Source: Catenaria anguillulae PL171 (lineage: Eukaryota; Blastocladiomycota; Blastocladiomycetes; Blastocladiales; Catenariaceae). From it: 51,868 nucleotides of DNA. How positions within the stretch are numbered: position 1 is the first letter of the stretch; each line of letters starts with the position of its first letter. The stretch is taken from assembly GCA_002102555.1 (NCBI GenBank), contig MCFL01000177.1, forward strand, positions 1 through 51,868, written 5' to 3'. The notes under the pieces are model-generated. The model was given only the letters and a program-made list of their open reading frames with translations. It had not been told where the DNA came from and made no database searches. The translations under genes and the position numbers were made by a program. Below, piece by piece: positions 31,572-44,040 of the stretch.

Positions 31572-33413
31572 TTATGCGGACCCGGACGCAGCCGCGGCCG
31601 CGGGCTGCGGGTTTGCGGCAGCTTGCGCCTGCCTGGACCGTTCCCTCGAGTAAAACTCTTGAATGTACTTTGGCGAAATACGGTTGAGCAACTCCTTGGG
31701 GAACACGCGCAACAACGACCAAGCCAAATCGAGCGAGTCGTAAATGGACCGCGACTCGTAGTATCCTTGGGCAATAAACTGCTTCTCAAACTTTTCCAAA
31801 AACTCGAGCGACAGCTTATCCTCGTTGTTGAGGGCTTCCTCACCGACAACGGCCTTCATGGCGGCGGCATCACGGCCAATGGCGTACTTTGCGTACAACT
31901 GGTTGGACACGTCACCGTGGTCGCGACGCGTCATGCCCTCGCCAATGGCCGACTTCATGAGTCGCGACAGCGACGGGAGCACGTTGATGGGCGGGTAGAT
32001 TTGGCGGTTGTGGAGTTGGCGGTCAATAAAGATTTGGCCCTCGGTGATGTAACCCGTGAGATCCGGGATCGGATGCGTAATGTCGTCGTTGGGCATGGTC
32101 AGAATCGGGATTTGCGTAATGGACCCGTTGCGGCCCTCAACACGGCCTGCACGCTCGTAAATAGTGGACAAATCCGTGTACATGTAACCGGGGTACCCAC
32201 GGCGACCGGGCACTTCTTCACGGGCAGCAGACACTTCACGCAGGGCGTCGGCGTACGACGACATGTCGGTGAGAATGACGAGCACGTGCTTTTCGAGCTG
32301 GTAGGCAAAGTACTCGGCCGTGGTGAGGGCCAGACGCGGCGTGATGATACGTTCGATGGTCGGGTCGTTTCCTAGGTTCATGAAGAGAGAGACGGTCGAG
32401 CCGGATTCCTCAAACTCTTGCTTGAAGAAGCGGGCGGTTTCCATGTTGACCTACACGTATCATTCATTGAGCAAGCAAGCAAGCAAGTATGTGTGAGTCA
32501 CGGGGTGCAAATCAATCGGGCATACAGAGGAGCAGAGCAGAGCAGACGTACACCCATGGCGCCAAAGACAATGGCAAAGTTGTCCTCATGATCATCCAAG
32601 ACACCCTTTGACAGATCGTGCTTCTTGACCAAACCAGCTTGACGGCAAATTTGGGCGGCGATTTCGTTGTGGGGCAAACCGGCGGCCGAGAAAATGGGAA
32701 TCTTTTGGCCACGGGCGATCGAGTTCATGGTATCGATGGCAGAAATACCGGTTTGGATCATTTCCTCGGGGTACACGCGCGACGACGGGTTGATGGGCTG
32801 GCCATTGATGTCGAGGAAATCGTCGGCAAACACCTTGGGGCCCTTGTCGATGGGTTTGCCCGAGCCGTTGAACACACGGCCCAGCATGTCCTCGGACACG
32901 GGCATCTTCATCACGTCACCCGTAAACTCGACGTGCGTCGCCTTGGCGTCAACGCCCGACGTGCCCTCAAACACTTGCACGACAGCCTTTTTGCCGGCAA
33001 CTTCGAGGACTTGGCCAGAGCGCTTGGTGCCGTCGGGAAGCGTCAGTTCGACAATTTCCGAAAATTTCGGGAACTATGGTTGTTTTCCGTGGTTGTGGTT
33101 TGTGACATAAGTGAGTAAAACAAAAGGCGGTGACGCGTGGAAGGTTGGCGTTTGAAGCGAAATCTGGCGAACCTTGACATTGTCCAGAATGACGAGGGGA
33201 CCATTGACACCCGAAACGGTGCGGTAGTCTAAGTTGAGGGTAATGTGTTAGCCAGAAAATGCTTTGGACATAAATGCGAGTGAGCCGATGAGACTCAGGC
33301 GTACCGAGGCGTGGCTTGAGACGGTAATCGCGCGTGACAGCGGCAGTGTGAAGTGCAAAGGCTTCAGCAGCCGTGAGGCGCGGGTCGTTGACAGGGGGTT
33401 GACCGTGGGGCAT
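31572..33413 (-). CDS. VMA2: V-type proton ATPase subunit B
   Basis: This is the non-catalytic nucleotide-binding subunit of the V1 sector, which acidifies vacuoles and endosomes. I model four exons: 33413-33305, 33228-33173, 33073-32552 and 32450-31572, giving 521 residues (yeast about 517). Recognised segments include [96 protein letters not shown] and [23 protein letters not shown] 33413 starts [13 protein letters not shown] and aligns with the short N-termini of homologues. Introns are 76, 99 and 101 nt; the third contains a CAAG microsatellite. The C-terminus ends in an Ala/Pro-rich tail. Confidence 0.97.
32471..32487. repeat. (GCAA)4 microsatellite in VMA2 intron 3
   Basis: Four GCAA units plus one base lie inside the third intron of the V-ATPase subunit B gene, close to the acceptor side. 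This may make the intron length polymorphic. Confidence 0.85.
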
Positions 33414-35118
33414 GGTGAGGCAACCTTGTGGGGGTGGGGGGTTCAAGTCGTGATACGAAAGGTGGATGATGTGGCTCTCAGAGGATGGCGATTGGCGGTC
33501 CCGGTCGATGGCGCGATCAGCGTGGCGGGCAGATCACGGTAGCAGCTGCAATGGATGGGTTGGTTGATGCTATGGCGCAGGGTAAAAAGCATTCGTAGTG
33601 CCGACGTTCATTCCCGTATTGAATTTCGCTTTCACTCTCTCTCGACGCGGCGCCATTGTCAGTGACCAAAAAATCGAAGCGTCGATCGCGCTCTGTGATC
33701 GGCATGAGGTTGGTGGCAGAAACGGTGGCCGCCGATCGCACGTGTCTGCGGCTCCCAATCTCCAAATGGCGCTCTTTCTCCCTCTCGTCCATGCCGCTGT
33801 ATCGCTTGCCTAGTGATCCTCATTGAGGCTCTAAGCGCCCGCTGCCCTCGCCCCCGCCTCCACCCCCGCCAAGGTCTTGGCGTCATGATTCCGCCGGAAC
33901 AACAGCTCTATGTATGACTAGCCCCAAGTCTGAGGGACTCACAGTCGACAGGTACGATCGACTTTTCCCAACCCCCGCTCACACCATGTTCTCACGGTGC
34001 AAGTATCGAACCCATGCAGACATGGCCAGATATCACATCAGTGACGGCACAAAACACTTACTTCTTACCCAATGACCTGTTACCGACGCGAAAGAGGGCC
34101 GCCACGCAGTGCATGTGCAAAGGTGACGACACGTGCAGGATGCAGAGTCAAGAAGGTTTGGTTTTGGGAACACGCAGACGGTGGATTTCCGTTAGATTGG
34201 GTCATTAGGCTCTGTATCGTATCCGCAGCGAGGAGGAAAGAAATTGCCGGGGGTTTCCCGAAGTGGAACAACAGATTCACAGATTCGCTGCCTGACTTGG
34301 TTAGACAAATGAGTTGTGAGCCAGATTGTATGTAGGCACCTCAACACGCGTTGTTTGCTCGCCAATGTCGAGGGTCAGATCGGAGGACCGATGGAAGTGG
34401 CAGCTCGATGCTGTCGATGCTGATCATTGATTGGTGATGATCTGGAACAGCCATCTCTTGCGCCACGCAGTGTTGCAGGCTTGGGAGAGGCTCGCACCAC
34501 TCAACAAGGTCGTCCGCAAAGGGGCTGCGCCTCCTGAGCAGAACAGACACGCGCGTCTTTGCAGGCACCTCCACAGACACGGAAAGACCATGTGTTGACC
34601 ATGATTCACACAGAAATTGAGGGTACCGATATCACTAGGCATGGGACACAAACCTGGTCAGTAAGTGCGGACGAGGGGCTCTGAGTACTGAGCAGATGCT
34701 TCATGTTTCACGCATTGGGCGGCTGTGTCCGCAGCTGCCCGCACAGCATTGTCCCGTGAGACGTGCGTCAACTTGTGCACGGTGGAAGAGTCGTGAATCC
34801 GCCACCGCAAATTACAGTACAGGAATTGCGGGACACCTTTGTGCTCATGTCCATGAATTATTCAAAGCCTGTACTGGCCATAGCATCTTTGCGCAATCCC
34901 GCTTCGCAACTACATTCTGCCAGCTCGGCCAACGCCCTCGCCCTGCCTGCAACGCGGCCTCCCTCGGTCTGTCTCGCAGCAGTAGTTGCCGACTCTTCTC
35001 ATCAGCCTGATACCGCCGCCGGACGGTCCTCTCACCTTTACACAACAAAGATACCGACGCCGCCCCCCTCGTTTACCATCCCGATTCACACATCCAAGAA
35101 CAACAACTCAAGCCAACT
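33414..35118. other. Long divergent intergenic region
   Basis: About 1.7 kb lies between VMA2 (-) and the RhoGEF gene (+). Several open frames of 60-110 codons exist, but none has recognisable composition. The 300 bases before 35119 are C-rich and pyrimidine-rich, consistent with a 5' UTR. No complete tRNA was found, although an isolated T-loop-like motif occurs near 34010. Confidence 0.45.
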
Positions 35119-38100
35119 ATGCCGCCTCCATCTTGGCATCCACCATCCTCCAAATCGGCCGCACACTTGGCATCGTCGGCGTCGTCGCCGGCTCATCCAA
35201 ATCAGGCAGCAAATGATGCCAGCGCCGACACCACCGCCGCTGGTTGCTCGAGCACCGATGTCCAGCCGGAGGTGCAACGGCCACCAACGCCACTGGGATC
35301 CAAAGTCAACCAGGAGGTGATTGGATGGGCTGTTTTATCGTTGCACACGCTCGGATGGGCAGCCATGACTGCAATCGGCCCGCTGGCTTCCTCAGTTGCA
35401 CGGCGGCCGCCACCGCAAGCGACTGCGACGCAGTCCCAGCCGTCGTCGGACAATCAAATCGACATGGATGTGTCAGACAAGGCATTCTCTGCGCATCCTT
35501 CAGTTTCGATTGCTCCTCCCGTTGTGTCCACTCAGACTCAGGTTGACCTACCGCCTTCGTCGTCGCAACCTGTGGAACCGTCAGCCAACACAAACAGCTC
35601 CGAGCCACCATCGTCGAAAGCTTCATTTGCTCCCCCGACCATTACGGATCGCCTCACACCTTCCCGTGCCCTCATGGCCGTATGGTCATCGGCCGTTTCG
35701 TCCGTCTCGTCGGCGACCTCGTCTTGGCTGCCTCGATCAAACGCGACCGCTTCGCCGCCGCCGCCCGTCCCATCCGTCCCTGAAGCGGTTTCCACACCCA
35801 TTGTCGCCGAGCAAGCTCCCAAAAAGCCGATTCCCAATCCGATCAAGTCCACACCGCCACCGCTCGGCCTGTCTGGTCTATCTCGTAAGGCAAGCAAGTC
35901 TCGCCGCCCGATTCCAGCGCACATCATGTCGCCTGCCTTGGAACGCAGTGTCGGCGATGTCAGCGAGTCGGCTCAGTGTCCTGCTTCGCCTGTTCCGGGT
36001 TCTTTCCCGTCATGGTCGTCGCCAGTGGACTCGCGGCGCTTGTCGACCTTGTCCACTTGCTCTGTGCTCTCCTTGACACCGTCAGCGATCCCCGCTGCTG
36101 CTGCGCCTGCCGCAGTGCCTGGCCCGGTTGCTGAGCCATCCAACACAAAGCCCAATCCACCTCAACCTCAACCGCGGACGCGTTCCACGTCGATCGTGGT
36201 CATGGCCAGCCCACCCGCATCAAGTAACTCGTCATCTTCATCGCAACCAGGTTCCCGCCGCGGGAGCACAAAATCCGCGACGGGGATCTCGTCATCGGCG
36301 TCACCGACATCACCACAGTCCCCAGAACCAGGATCGACAAGCCCAGGCCTGCGTCGCCGTGACAACATTGTTGTCGTCAAGCCAAAGCGGCCATTACCAG
36401 CGACGCCTGAATCTGTCCTTGCTGGCACTACTCATGAGTCCACCGGGACAAAGAGTGTTGCTGGTATGGTCAAATTGTTTGATACCCTCGCATTGTCGCC
36501 GCCTATTGCACCGGCAGTTGCGCAAGAGCCACTTTCGCCTGTGGCCATGTCGCATTCGGCGAACCGCCCCAAAATGGAAGTTGATGAGCAAAACGAAGGC
36601 AAGGTGTTCGTTCGGAAGCAAGAGTCTATGGCGCGATTGGTATGCGACAACCTCGTCTCTCCTTTCATGTTTCATGGTGTTGACCTGTTATGGGACTGTG
36701 TTCAGGAAAAGATGACCTCCCGCCATCGCCTCAGTAATCCAGGCTCGCCGACAGACGACTCGGGAGTGGACTCGATGAAATCTGACAAGCCCGTCAACTC
36801 ACCCGGCCGCGATTCTGGCGTGTCAGACTCGACAGTGGAAGAGCTTACCAGCGCTGCCGCCACTGCTGCTGCGGCCATTACTACAGCCGCCATCATGGAA
36901 CGCGACTCGGCCGTCCTGACATCCCCGCGCAGCAAGCCGCAACCACCCGCGGTGCCCGCGATTCCCAGCGATCTCGTTCCGCTTCCTCGTATGTCGTCCG
37001 GACCTTCTCCACGGCCGCCGCCCATTTCCGTGCCGCCCACGGTCGCGCTGCCCAAACCCCTACCGCCGACAAAACCATCCGCGTCCACCTTGTCACCATC
37101 GACATGTGTGTCACCCCTGCACGTCCCTGAACTGATTCCGCGCGCCGGCTCTGTTCCACCGCCAACCTCGACCTTGTCGTCGGGTCGCGGCGACCAGTCG
37201 CCATCCAGCTCGTCGGCGCCATTGCTTGCCACGACCTCGTCGCCCGCACGCCCACTGCAACCCAAACCCATGCGTCAAACCAAGTCCACGCTGACGCTCT
37301 ACTCGCACCGGTCACCGTCCATGGCGTCGGGATCGCTCACGTCATGGGCAGATGTGCAAAGCGGGAAACCAGGGGTCGACACGCCGCTGCTGAGCCCGTC
37401 GCTGTACGTGGACCCAGTGGCGGTGGCGGCCATGATGCAAGACGAGCACGAGCAGCAGCAGCAGCAGCAGAACGAAACCACCAAGTCACCTGTCGTGTAC
37501 ACGCTTGCAGAGGCAAAAGCCGAAGGGCTCGTGCGCTCCTTGCCTGCGGCACAGGCGCACGCGTCGCATTTGCTCCCGGACGCTGTGTCAATCGGGCACA
37601 GGCTGTCCATGGACTCGTTGCTTGCCGGTGCAGCGGAAGGATACGGCCGGATTCGCAAGGGGTCCGACTGGTCGTCGTCGGCAACGTCGACCCCCGAAGG
37701 GTCCGAGCCGAGTACCGAGGCAGAGGCCGATGCGGTCGATGTGGACCCCGAGCACAAGCAAAAGATGCGTGAGGACAAGCGCCGGCGGCGTGTGGCTGCT
37801 GCGGCCGCTGCTGGTGAGGATGGTGGCGAGGAGGTGGAGGAAACGGAAGAAGAGCGCGCAAATAGGCGGGCTGAAAAGAAGGCCAAGAAGCGCGCAAAGA
37901 AGTTGGCAAAGTTGCAGGAGCAGGTCGAGGAGGCTAGGAAGCGCAAGCGCAGGACCATGACGATTGCGTTGAATGGAGGTGTAGGAGAGGACGAGGAAGG
38001 TGGAGATGAAGAAGAGGACGAGACGGAGCGTATGCAATTGGCTGATCGGGCAAGGACCGGGACGGGATTGAGGCCACCAAGGCCAAAGCCGTTGACTTTG

Positions 38101-41100
38101 ACGGGTTTGCGCGGGTCTGTGGGGTCCGTCTCGAGTACTGATTCGATCACAACAGGCACGACCGGGTCGCTCGCGAGTCCGCCAGCGAATGGTCAAGTCC
38201 GGTCATCGCGGCCGTCCAGCCATGGCTATGGCGCGCGTTTGAGCGGAAACGGCATGCTCCACCGTCGGCCATCATCGGGTCTAATGAATATGCTTTCCCC
38301 GGCTTCCAGCCCGACGACAAATGCGTCCTCGTCCGCACATGCACATGATTACCGTCGCGATTCGGACCTGAGTTCCATTGGCGACATGTACGCGCGGTGC
38401 TCGGCTTCGTCGTCTGCGTACGGGTTCCTTGTGCACGAGTTGGGCGCGGACGAGCGGTCGCCGCACTTGTTCCTCGAAGGTCAGCTCGCGAGATTCCCTT
38501 CGTTGCCCAGGCACTTGTTCACCGACTGGACCCACTTGACCATGCTGGATTTGTCTGGCAATGGCTTGACGGAGTTGCCGCCATCGGTTGCTTTGCTGTA
38601 CAACTTGCACACGTTGATTATGAGGGAGAATCGGCTGACGGATTTCTTGCCCGAGGATTTTGGCGGTTTGGAAAAGCTCGTCAAGTTGGATGTGGCCGTC
38701 AATCGACTCGTCGATCTTGGTTCGTATTCAATCCCACTTGTTTCCTTTTCAGCATGTATGATGTGACTCACCATTTTTGCATGCTTTTTAGATTGGACTC
38801 AATGTGTCTCCCCACGTCTGGAATATCTCGATGTCCGCACGAATCAGCTTACGGCCCTGTCACCCTATCTCTGCCAACTCTCCTCGCTCAAGATCTTGCT
38901 TGTCGACAACAATCCGTTGACAGCCTCATTTGCCCAGTTAGCCTCCCCGTTGCAGATCCACCCGTGTACCAACCCAGACTGCCCAATCTTCAAGCACGAA
39001 ATGGGCCAAGAGGAAGAAGTTATTTCCGACCGCATGTCTGTTCTCTCTGGCCGCTCGTCACGACTGTCCATTCGCTCGGCCATGTCGGAAACCGCGGGTC
39101 TGTCACCCACATTGCCCAGTCGACCCGGTGGCACCTCACGTTTTTCGGGTGATTCCGGATTTGCAGGCAGCCATGGCGATGCCATGTCCTCGTCAGCAGC
39201 AAGCAAGAACGGGTCCTCGGTGCTCAACAAGGATCTGCCCGACCTGCCCGCGCTGCCCAGCGACATCATTGACATGATTCAAGACGCCGAGGCAGCCCTG
39301 GGCGATCCCGTGGACATGCCGCCGCCTTCATTGGCTGGCACAGCGTCGGTGCATTCCAGTGCATCATCGGCACCATACTCGGCCGTGATTTATTCGCAAT
39401 CCGCCATTGACTTGGCGGCTGCCACCCCTTCCCCGGCCGTGCGTGCCCAAGGTCCCGCTGCGCCACACCGCAACGCCAGTGCCGATTTTTCATCATCGCT
39501 CCCGGCATCCACCATCACGGCCGCCAAGGCGCTTGCTGCGCGTGGCCGCAGGTCAAACACGTCACCGCCCAATTCTGCCTCGCCCGCCGGCGGCTCTTCG
39601 TCACGGTCGGCGTCGGTCGCCGCACACATGATGCGTACGAGCACGGCGGCAGTCACCAAGCAATTTGTCGGCATGTTCAAGAAGCGCGGCAAACGGTCGT
39701 CGTCGGGCATGGCCGTGGGCTCTGGCGGGCGGCGCAGCTTGTCGAGTGACGATGACTTTGCATCTGCAGGCGGCCTCCATGGTGGCGCTGGTGCATTGAC
39801 GGATTACGAGTGCGAATACCTCGACGACGAGGACTTGTGCAGTTCTGTGGTCCCTGGCGATGGTGTCAACGGACACACGCATCTGGGTTCGATTCAGACC
39901 ATCGAGTATGTGAATGGGTTGGGCAAGTTGATGCGGTACTTGCACGACTTGTATGACCTGGAGCCGTCCACGTCCGAGGCGGATGAGGTCTTGAGGCAGA
40001 TGCGCAGCATGGTCTCGGCGAATCGCGCCGCAAATGAGGCCGCTGGCGAGGCATCGATTTCGAGCATTCGGTCGTCGGGTACCGCAAGTGATGAGGGGAA
40101 GAGGAAGCACATTGTTGCCGAGATTGTGGCCACAGAGGAGACGTACGTGCAAGAGTTGAAGGCGTTGTACAAGGTACGGATTTTCTTTCTCTTTGTTCCT
40201 TCATACTTTCAGAGGCACTGATTCAGATCCTGTCCGATGGCAGATTTACATTGAACCTTTGCACCAGCTCAAGTATCTCTCCGCCAAGGAGTTGCACATG
40301 GTCTTTGGCAACGTGGAATCGATTCTCGCCTTCCATGGTGATACGCTGTTGCCGCAGCTCAAGTCGGAAGAGTCCCAAGTCGGACAAGTGTTCCTTGCCA
40401 ACGCCGCGTATCTCAAGATGTACTCCATGTTTGTCAACGGGTGCGACAAGGGATTGTCCGAGTTTGAGCGATGGTTGTCCAAGCGCAAGAAGCTTCGTCA
40501 ATTCTTGGCTGTACGTGCTCTGTGAGTATTCTTTCGCTGACTGCTCTCGAAACTGATCTTTTTTTTTTCCCCCGTCGGACGCAGAGATGCCGCCAAGACC
40601 CAGACCACCGCCAGCTCAATCTGCAAGCTTACCTGCTTCTGCCCGTCCAACGTATCCCGCGCTACAAGCTGCTACTCGCCGATCTCCTCAAGCACACACC
40701 CGAGTCGCACCCAGACTATGACGCGCTCACCCAAGCCTTTCTCGAGATTGAGCTGCGTGCCAAGGAAATCAATGAGCGCAAGCGCGAGCAAGAAAACATG
40801 GAAAAACTTGTCGCCATTGGCCAGCGGATTCGCATGCGTGCCAGCACGCCCAAGGAGGATGCCATCATCCAGCCACATCGGCGCATCATTCGCGAGGGCG
40901 AACTCACGCTAGTCCGCATTGTTCGCGTCGGCACGGCTGTGGGCCGGCCGACACGGTCCTCCGGGTCGACTGGATTTGGTCTGGGCGCAGCGTACGGGCT
41001 GGCCATGTCTGCGTATGGTGCTACGGTCTCGATGCCCATGTCCAACGGGTCGTCTGCGTCAGGCACAGGCCAGTCGCAACCGCCCGTGTCGCCCACGTCG

Positions 41101-41427
41101 CAAGCGTACGCCGCGGCTCAACAAATTGCGTCATCCGCCGGTGCACCGACGGTTGGTCCCGTGCTCATGGAAACCCCGATTCACAAGGAGCACCACTTCT
41201 TCTTGTTCAATGACATGCTCGTCATTTGCAAGCGCGATCGCGACGGCAACGGCCACCAGTACGACTTTGTGTTCCGATGCAACTTGCACTCGCGAGTGGT
41301 GCCAGCGTCCATCACGCCCGAGGGTTACTTGCGAGTTGTGGATGCAGACTCGATCTTGTACATGACGAGCACAGAGCCGCATTTGCGTGCGTGGATGAAG
41401 GATATCAATGAGCGGTACAGTCGGTAG
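35119..41427 (+). CDS. LRR-containing Rho guanine nucleotide exchange factor (DH-PH)
   Basis: I model four exons: 35119-38719, 38792-40173, 40244-40510 and 40585-41427, giving 2,030 residues. The first ~1,100 residues are Ser/Pro-rich disorder, with a hydrophobic segment at about 66-93 (VIGWAVLSLHTLGWAAMTAI), a polyQ run near residue 782, and a highly charged coiled coil near 880-955. Leucine-rich repeats span about 1115-1270 (LTMLDLSGNGLTELPPSVAL). A second low-complexity stretch precedes the DH domain (about 1640-1830): IVAEIVATEETYVQELKALY (CR1) and LLLPVQRIPRYKLLLADLLK (CR3). A PH domain follows, split by a Ser/Gly-rich insertion, containing HHFFLFNDMLVICKR. DH-PH proteins activate Rho-family GTPases at membranes; here LRRs may supply partner binding. 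Introns are 72, 70 and 74 nt. The pyrimidine-rich 3' flank begins directly after the stop. Confidence 0.88.
37452..37470. repeat. CAG/AGC trinucleotide run (polyQ)
   Basis: AGCAGCAGCAGCAGCAGCAG-type repeats inside the RhoGEF gene encode about six consecutive glutamines. Confidence 0.8.
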
Positions 41428-42129
41428 GTAGATTGTTGTCTTTTTTTTTTTCCTTGTATCTCTCTTCTCTTCTACACCATTTGTACTGTTGTTTTCTTTC
41501 TTTTTTTTGGCTTTGACTTGCATCTTTCTTTTTCTTTCGTTTTGCATTGCATGTGTTTCGGTCGTGTCTCCTCCCTTTCGTTTTCCCTTTTCTTTTTCAC
41601 ACTTGCATTTCATTTCATACATATCACCCCCTCCCCGTCAATTCTCATGCCCTTTCTTTGTCCTGCATGCCCGTGTTCCCATTCGCACTGCACTCGCCGT
41701 CCACATTCTTGTTCATTGCGACTTTGCGCTGTTCAGCACCAACCTACCCACGATTTGCTCGTTTCCGTTGTTTGTTCCCAAGCTCTGTCGCCGTTTGTGT
41801 GTGTGTGTGTAATCCCCCTTGACGTTGTTGTAGTATTACTCTCGCAGTGTGTGTGTAATATCCTGTACTGGTTGTAGTTTTAGTTCACGTGTCTGTGTTG
41901 GTGCTCGCGGCTGTTTTGTGCGGCAACGTTGAACATGGTGGAACAAAGCGCCTAGGGACAGGCAATCTGACGACGCCAAGGAATGGGAGTTTGGAGAATG
42001 TGTATGTACAGCTGTTGCAACAACAAGGTAAACGTGACGAGCGACGTTCCGTGCTGGGCTTGACTGAAAAGGAAAACGCCAACCAGCCAGCAAGGAAAGA
42101 GGGGAAAGCGCGCCTTCGAGACAGGGTGC
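41428..42129. other. Convergent intergenic region, strongly pyrimidine-rich
   Basis: The first 400 bases after the RhoGEF stop are T/C-rich on the plus strand with several T runs and a GT repeat near 41798-41811, probably the 3' UTR and polyadenylation region. No gene was recognised. Confidence 0.5.
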
Positions 42130-42236
42130 CTAAAAGTGTTGGTTTGGGTTTCGATTGTGAAGATAGTTCTGCCATACGCACAAGCACAAGCGAAGCAGAA
42201 AAACAAATGTCAGCACACATCCCATCGCCAACCAAC

Positions 42237-42276
<40 letters not shown>

Positions 42277-42659
42277 ACAAACGAGAGACAAAAGAGGTGC
42301 AGAGCAAAGACGCGGACGTACCTGCATCAGTCCAAATGCCAACAATCCACCGTAAATGGCGGCGCCATAGTAACACGACATGGCCGTCAGGTGCGGATCT
42401 GCAGGTGCGTGGTGACCCTTGACGAGCGTTGGTGCGCCAACGTCGAAGAAAGCGCCGACGAGCAGCTGGAAAAAGGAAAGACGCATGAGCGATGAGAAAT
42501 GTCAGAGACTGGAGTTGGATGCAGACGCTGGCGCTGGCGCTGGCGTGTGTCGTGGCGCCAAACAAAAAGAAGAGAGCGAAGGCAGACCAGAAAGATGATG
42601 CCGATGACGCAGGTAAGGTTGAGCAGGTCAGTCTTGCCCTTTGAGATGACGGGCTGCAT
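42130..42659 (-). CDS. Tiny two-helix membrane protein
   Basis: I model three exons: 42659-42588, 42465-42322 and 42168-42130, giving 84 residues. The product begins MQPVISKGKTDLLNLTCVIG and forms one membrane segment (LTCVIGIIFLLLVGAFFDVG). A polar loop with a strongly patterned motif follows (GAPTLVKGHHAPADPHLTAM), then a second segment (YYGAAIYGGLLAFGLM) and a short Asn-rich tail. Both introns are in phase 0 (122 and 153 nt; donors GTCTGC and GTACGT). The second contains a 34-T tract on the coding strand. The HH/DPH loop looks conserved, but I cannot name the family. Small size and topology suggest an ER or organelle membrane complex subunit. It is divergent from CIA30. Confidence 0.7.
42238..42271. 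repeat. A34 homopolymer (T34 on the coding strand)
   Basis: An uninterrupted run of 34 A lies inside the second intron of the tiny membrane-protein gene. On the transcribed sense strand it reads as poly-U, between the donor and acceptor, and could serve as an extended polypyrimidine tract. It is also a prime site for length error. Confidence 0.9.
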
Positions 42660-42964
42660 GGCTATGATGGGATCGCTGGGTCGTTGGAGGCAGCTGCGAA
42701 TTGCTGTGGGTTGATTGCGGGAATCAAAAGTACGGATTCTTCATACATTGACTCATCCTTTCATTCTTCGTTATGGATGGATGGTTAAATAACATTGGCG
42801 ATGGCGGAGCGGATTCGCGTCGGCCGCCGATCTGCCTCGACTTCTTGGACACGGGCTTGGACTCGGACTTGGACTTGGATGGCCGTTTCTCAGCTGCCTC
42901 TTTCGCACAAATATGCACACATCTGTCGATGAAATGCAGCCTTGAGGTGACCCCATCATTCAGC
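42660..42964. promoter_or_regulatory. Short divergent promoter region
   Basis: About 305 bp separates the start codons of the tiny membrane protein (-) and CIA30 (+). It must hold both promoters and 5' UTRs. It lacks an obvious TATA box. Confidence 0.45.
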
Positions 42965-44040
42965 ATGTTCAGCTTCCTCGCCCGCTCCGTTAACCGAGTC
43001 ACGGGTGGCGCCATCGAGGGTAATGTGGTTCCCACTCGACACAACCGACGATGCCCAGCGCTGACACTCGCAACCCTTGAATCTATGAATGCTAGTGTTC
43101 AAGATGGCCCCAACCGAGGTCCCGCGACGCCTGCCGCTCTACTCTTTCGCGACTCCCGAATCGCTCCAGTCGCTTCTCGTCGGCACTGACAAGGATATGG
43201 GAGGTTTGTCGGAGGCTACGCTCGAGCTCAACAAGGACCCAGAAACCCCCGCGGCCGTATTTCGCGGCACATTGTCGACGACCGTCCCCGACGACTGCAA
43301 GTACATTGCATCGGGGTACGCAGGGATCAAGACGCGCAGGTTGCCTCGGACGCTGTTTGGGCAAACGTACCACAAGTTGGATCAGTATAGCTACTTGGAG
43401 CTGGTGGCCAGGGATTTGAGTCCAGAGTTGAGTGTGTCAGCACCTTCGGCTGGTGGCGATGCGGCGGCGGCGGCACAACCGTCAGAAGCGGGCAAGGAGT
43501 TTGAGGAGCCGCCAAGTCAGCAAGCACTAGATCAAGAGGTGGCCGCGGCAGATGCGGCAAAGCAGCAAGATGCGAGCCGCGGGGGTGGCAAGCAGCGCCG
43601 ACAGTTTTTCCTCAACATCAAGGCCACAACGTACGCCGAGCTGGATTTGTACCAGTACCCGTTGCGGTTCGAAAACAACGATTGGCATACATTCCAGGTC
43701 TGTTGTGTGTTGCATACCTTGTTCATTCATCCCTTGTTGCCAACTGACTTTGAGCAATGTGTTTCTACAGATTCCCTTCCGGCACTTTATTCTCACACAC
43801 AAAGGGTTTGTGCTCGACAACCAGCGGGACTTGCCGCTTGATTCTGTCGAATCCTTTTCCATTTCGATTGTGCGCCAGGATGGGCCGTTCCATTTGGAGA
43901 TTGCGTCGCTCGCGGCTACCAATCCGCCCGGATTAAGTGACGTCGAGTTGTCAGGGGAGATGCTGATGGCGGCACAGAGTGGGGACCAGGAGAAGGTGGA
44001 AAAGATCAAGAATCACTTGAGGAAGGTGGACTTGTTTTGA
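42965..44040 (+). CDS. CIA30: Complex I intermediate-associated protein 30 (NDUFAF1 homologue)
   Basis: This is an assembly factor for mitochondrial NADH:ubiquinone oxidoreductase. I model three exons: 42965-43019, 43096-43697 and 43771-44040, giving 308 residues. Exon 1 adds a basic amphipathic presequence (MFSFLARSVNRVTGGAIE) that reads in frame into VFKMAPTEVPRRLPLYSF. The CIA30 beta-sandwich follows: SGYAGIKTRRLPRTLFGQTY, LDQYSYLELVARDLSP, RQFFLNIKATTYAELDLYQY, WHTFQIPFRHFILTHKGFVL and SVESFSISIVRQDGPFHLEI. An Ala/Gln/Glu-rich insertion sits mid-domain. Introns are 76 and 73 nt with GTAATG and GTCTGT donors. Its presence implies a functional respiratory complex I. Confidence 0.92.

Noticed and set aside
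33990-34016. Isolated GGTTCGATAC motif on the minus strand resembling a tRNA T loop
   Set aside because: The flanking bases form neither a T stem nor an acceptor stem, and no D or anticodon arm is present.
34986-35216. A small frame overlapping the RhoGEF start with a hydrophobic, membrane-like stretch (ASILASTILQIGRTLGIVGV)
   Set aside because: It has no ATG in frame and overlaps the RhoGEF coding start in another frame; the hydrophobicity is probably the shadow of a Ser/Pro-rich frame. A missed first exon cannot be fully excluded.
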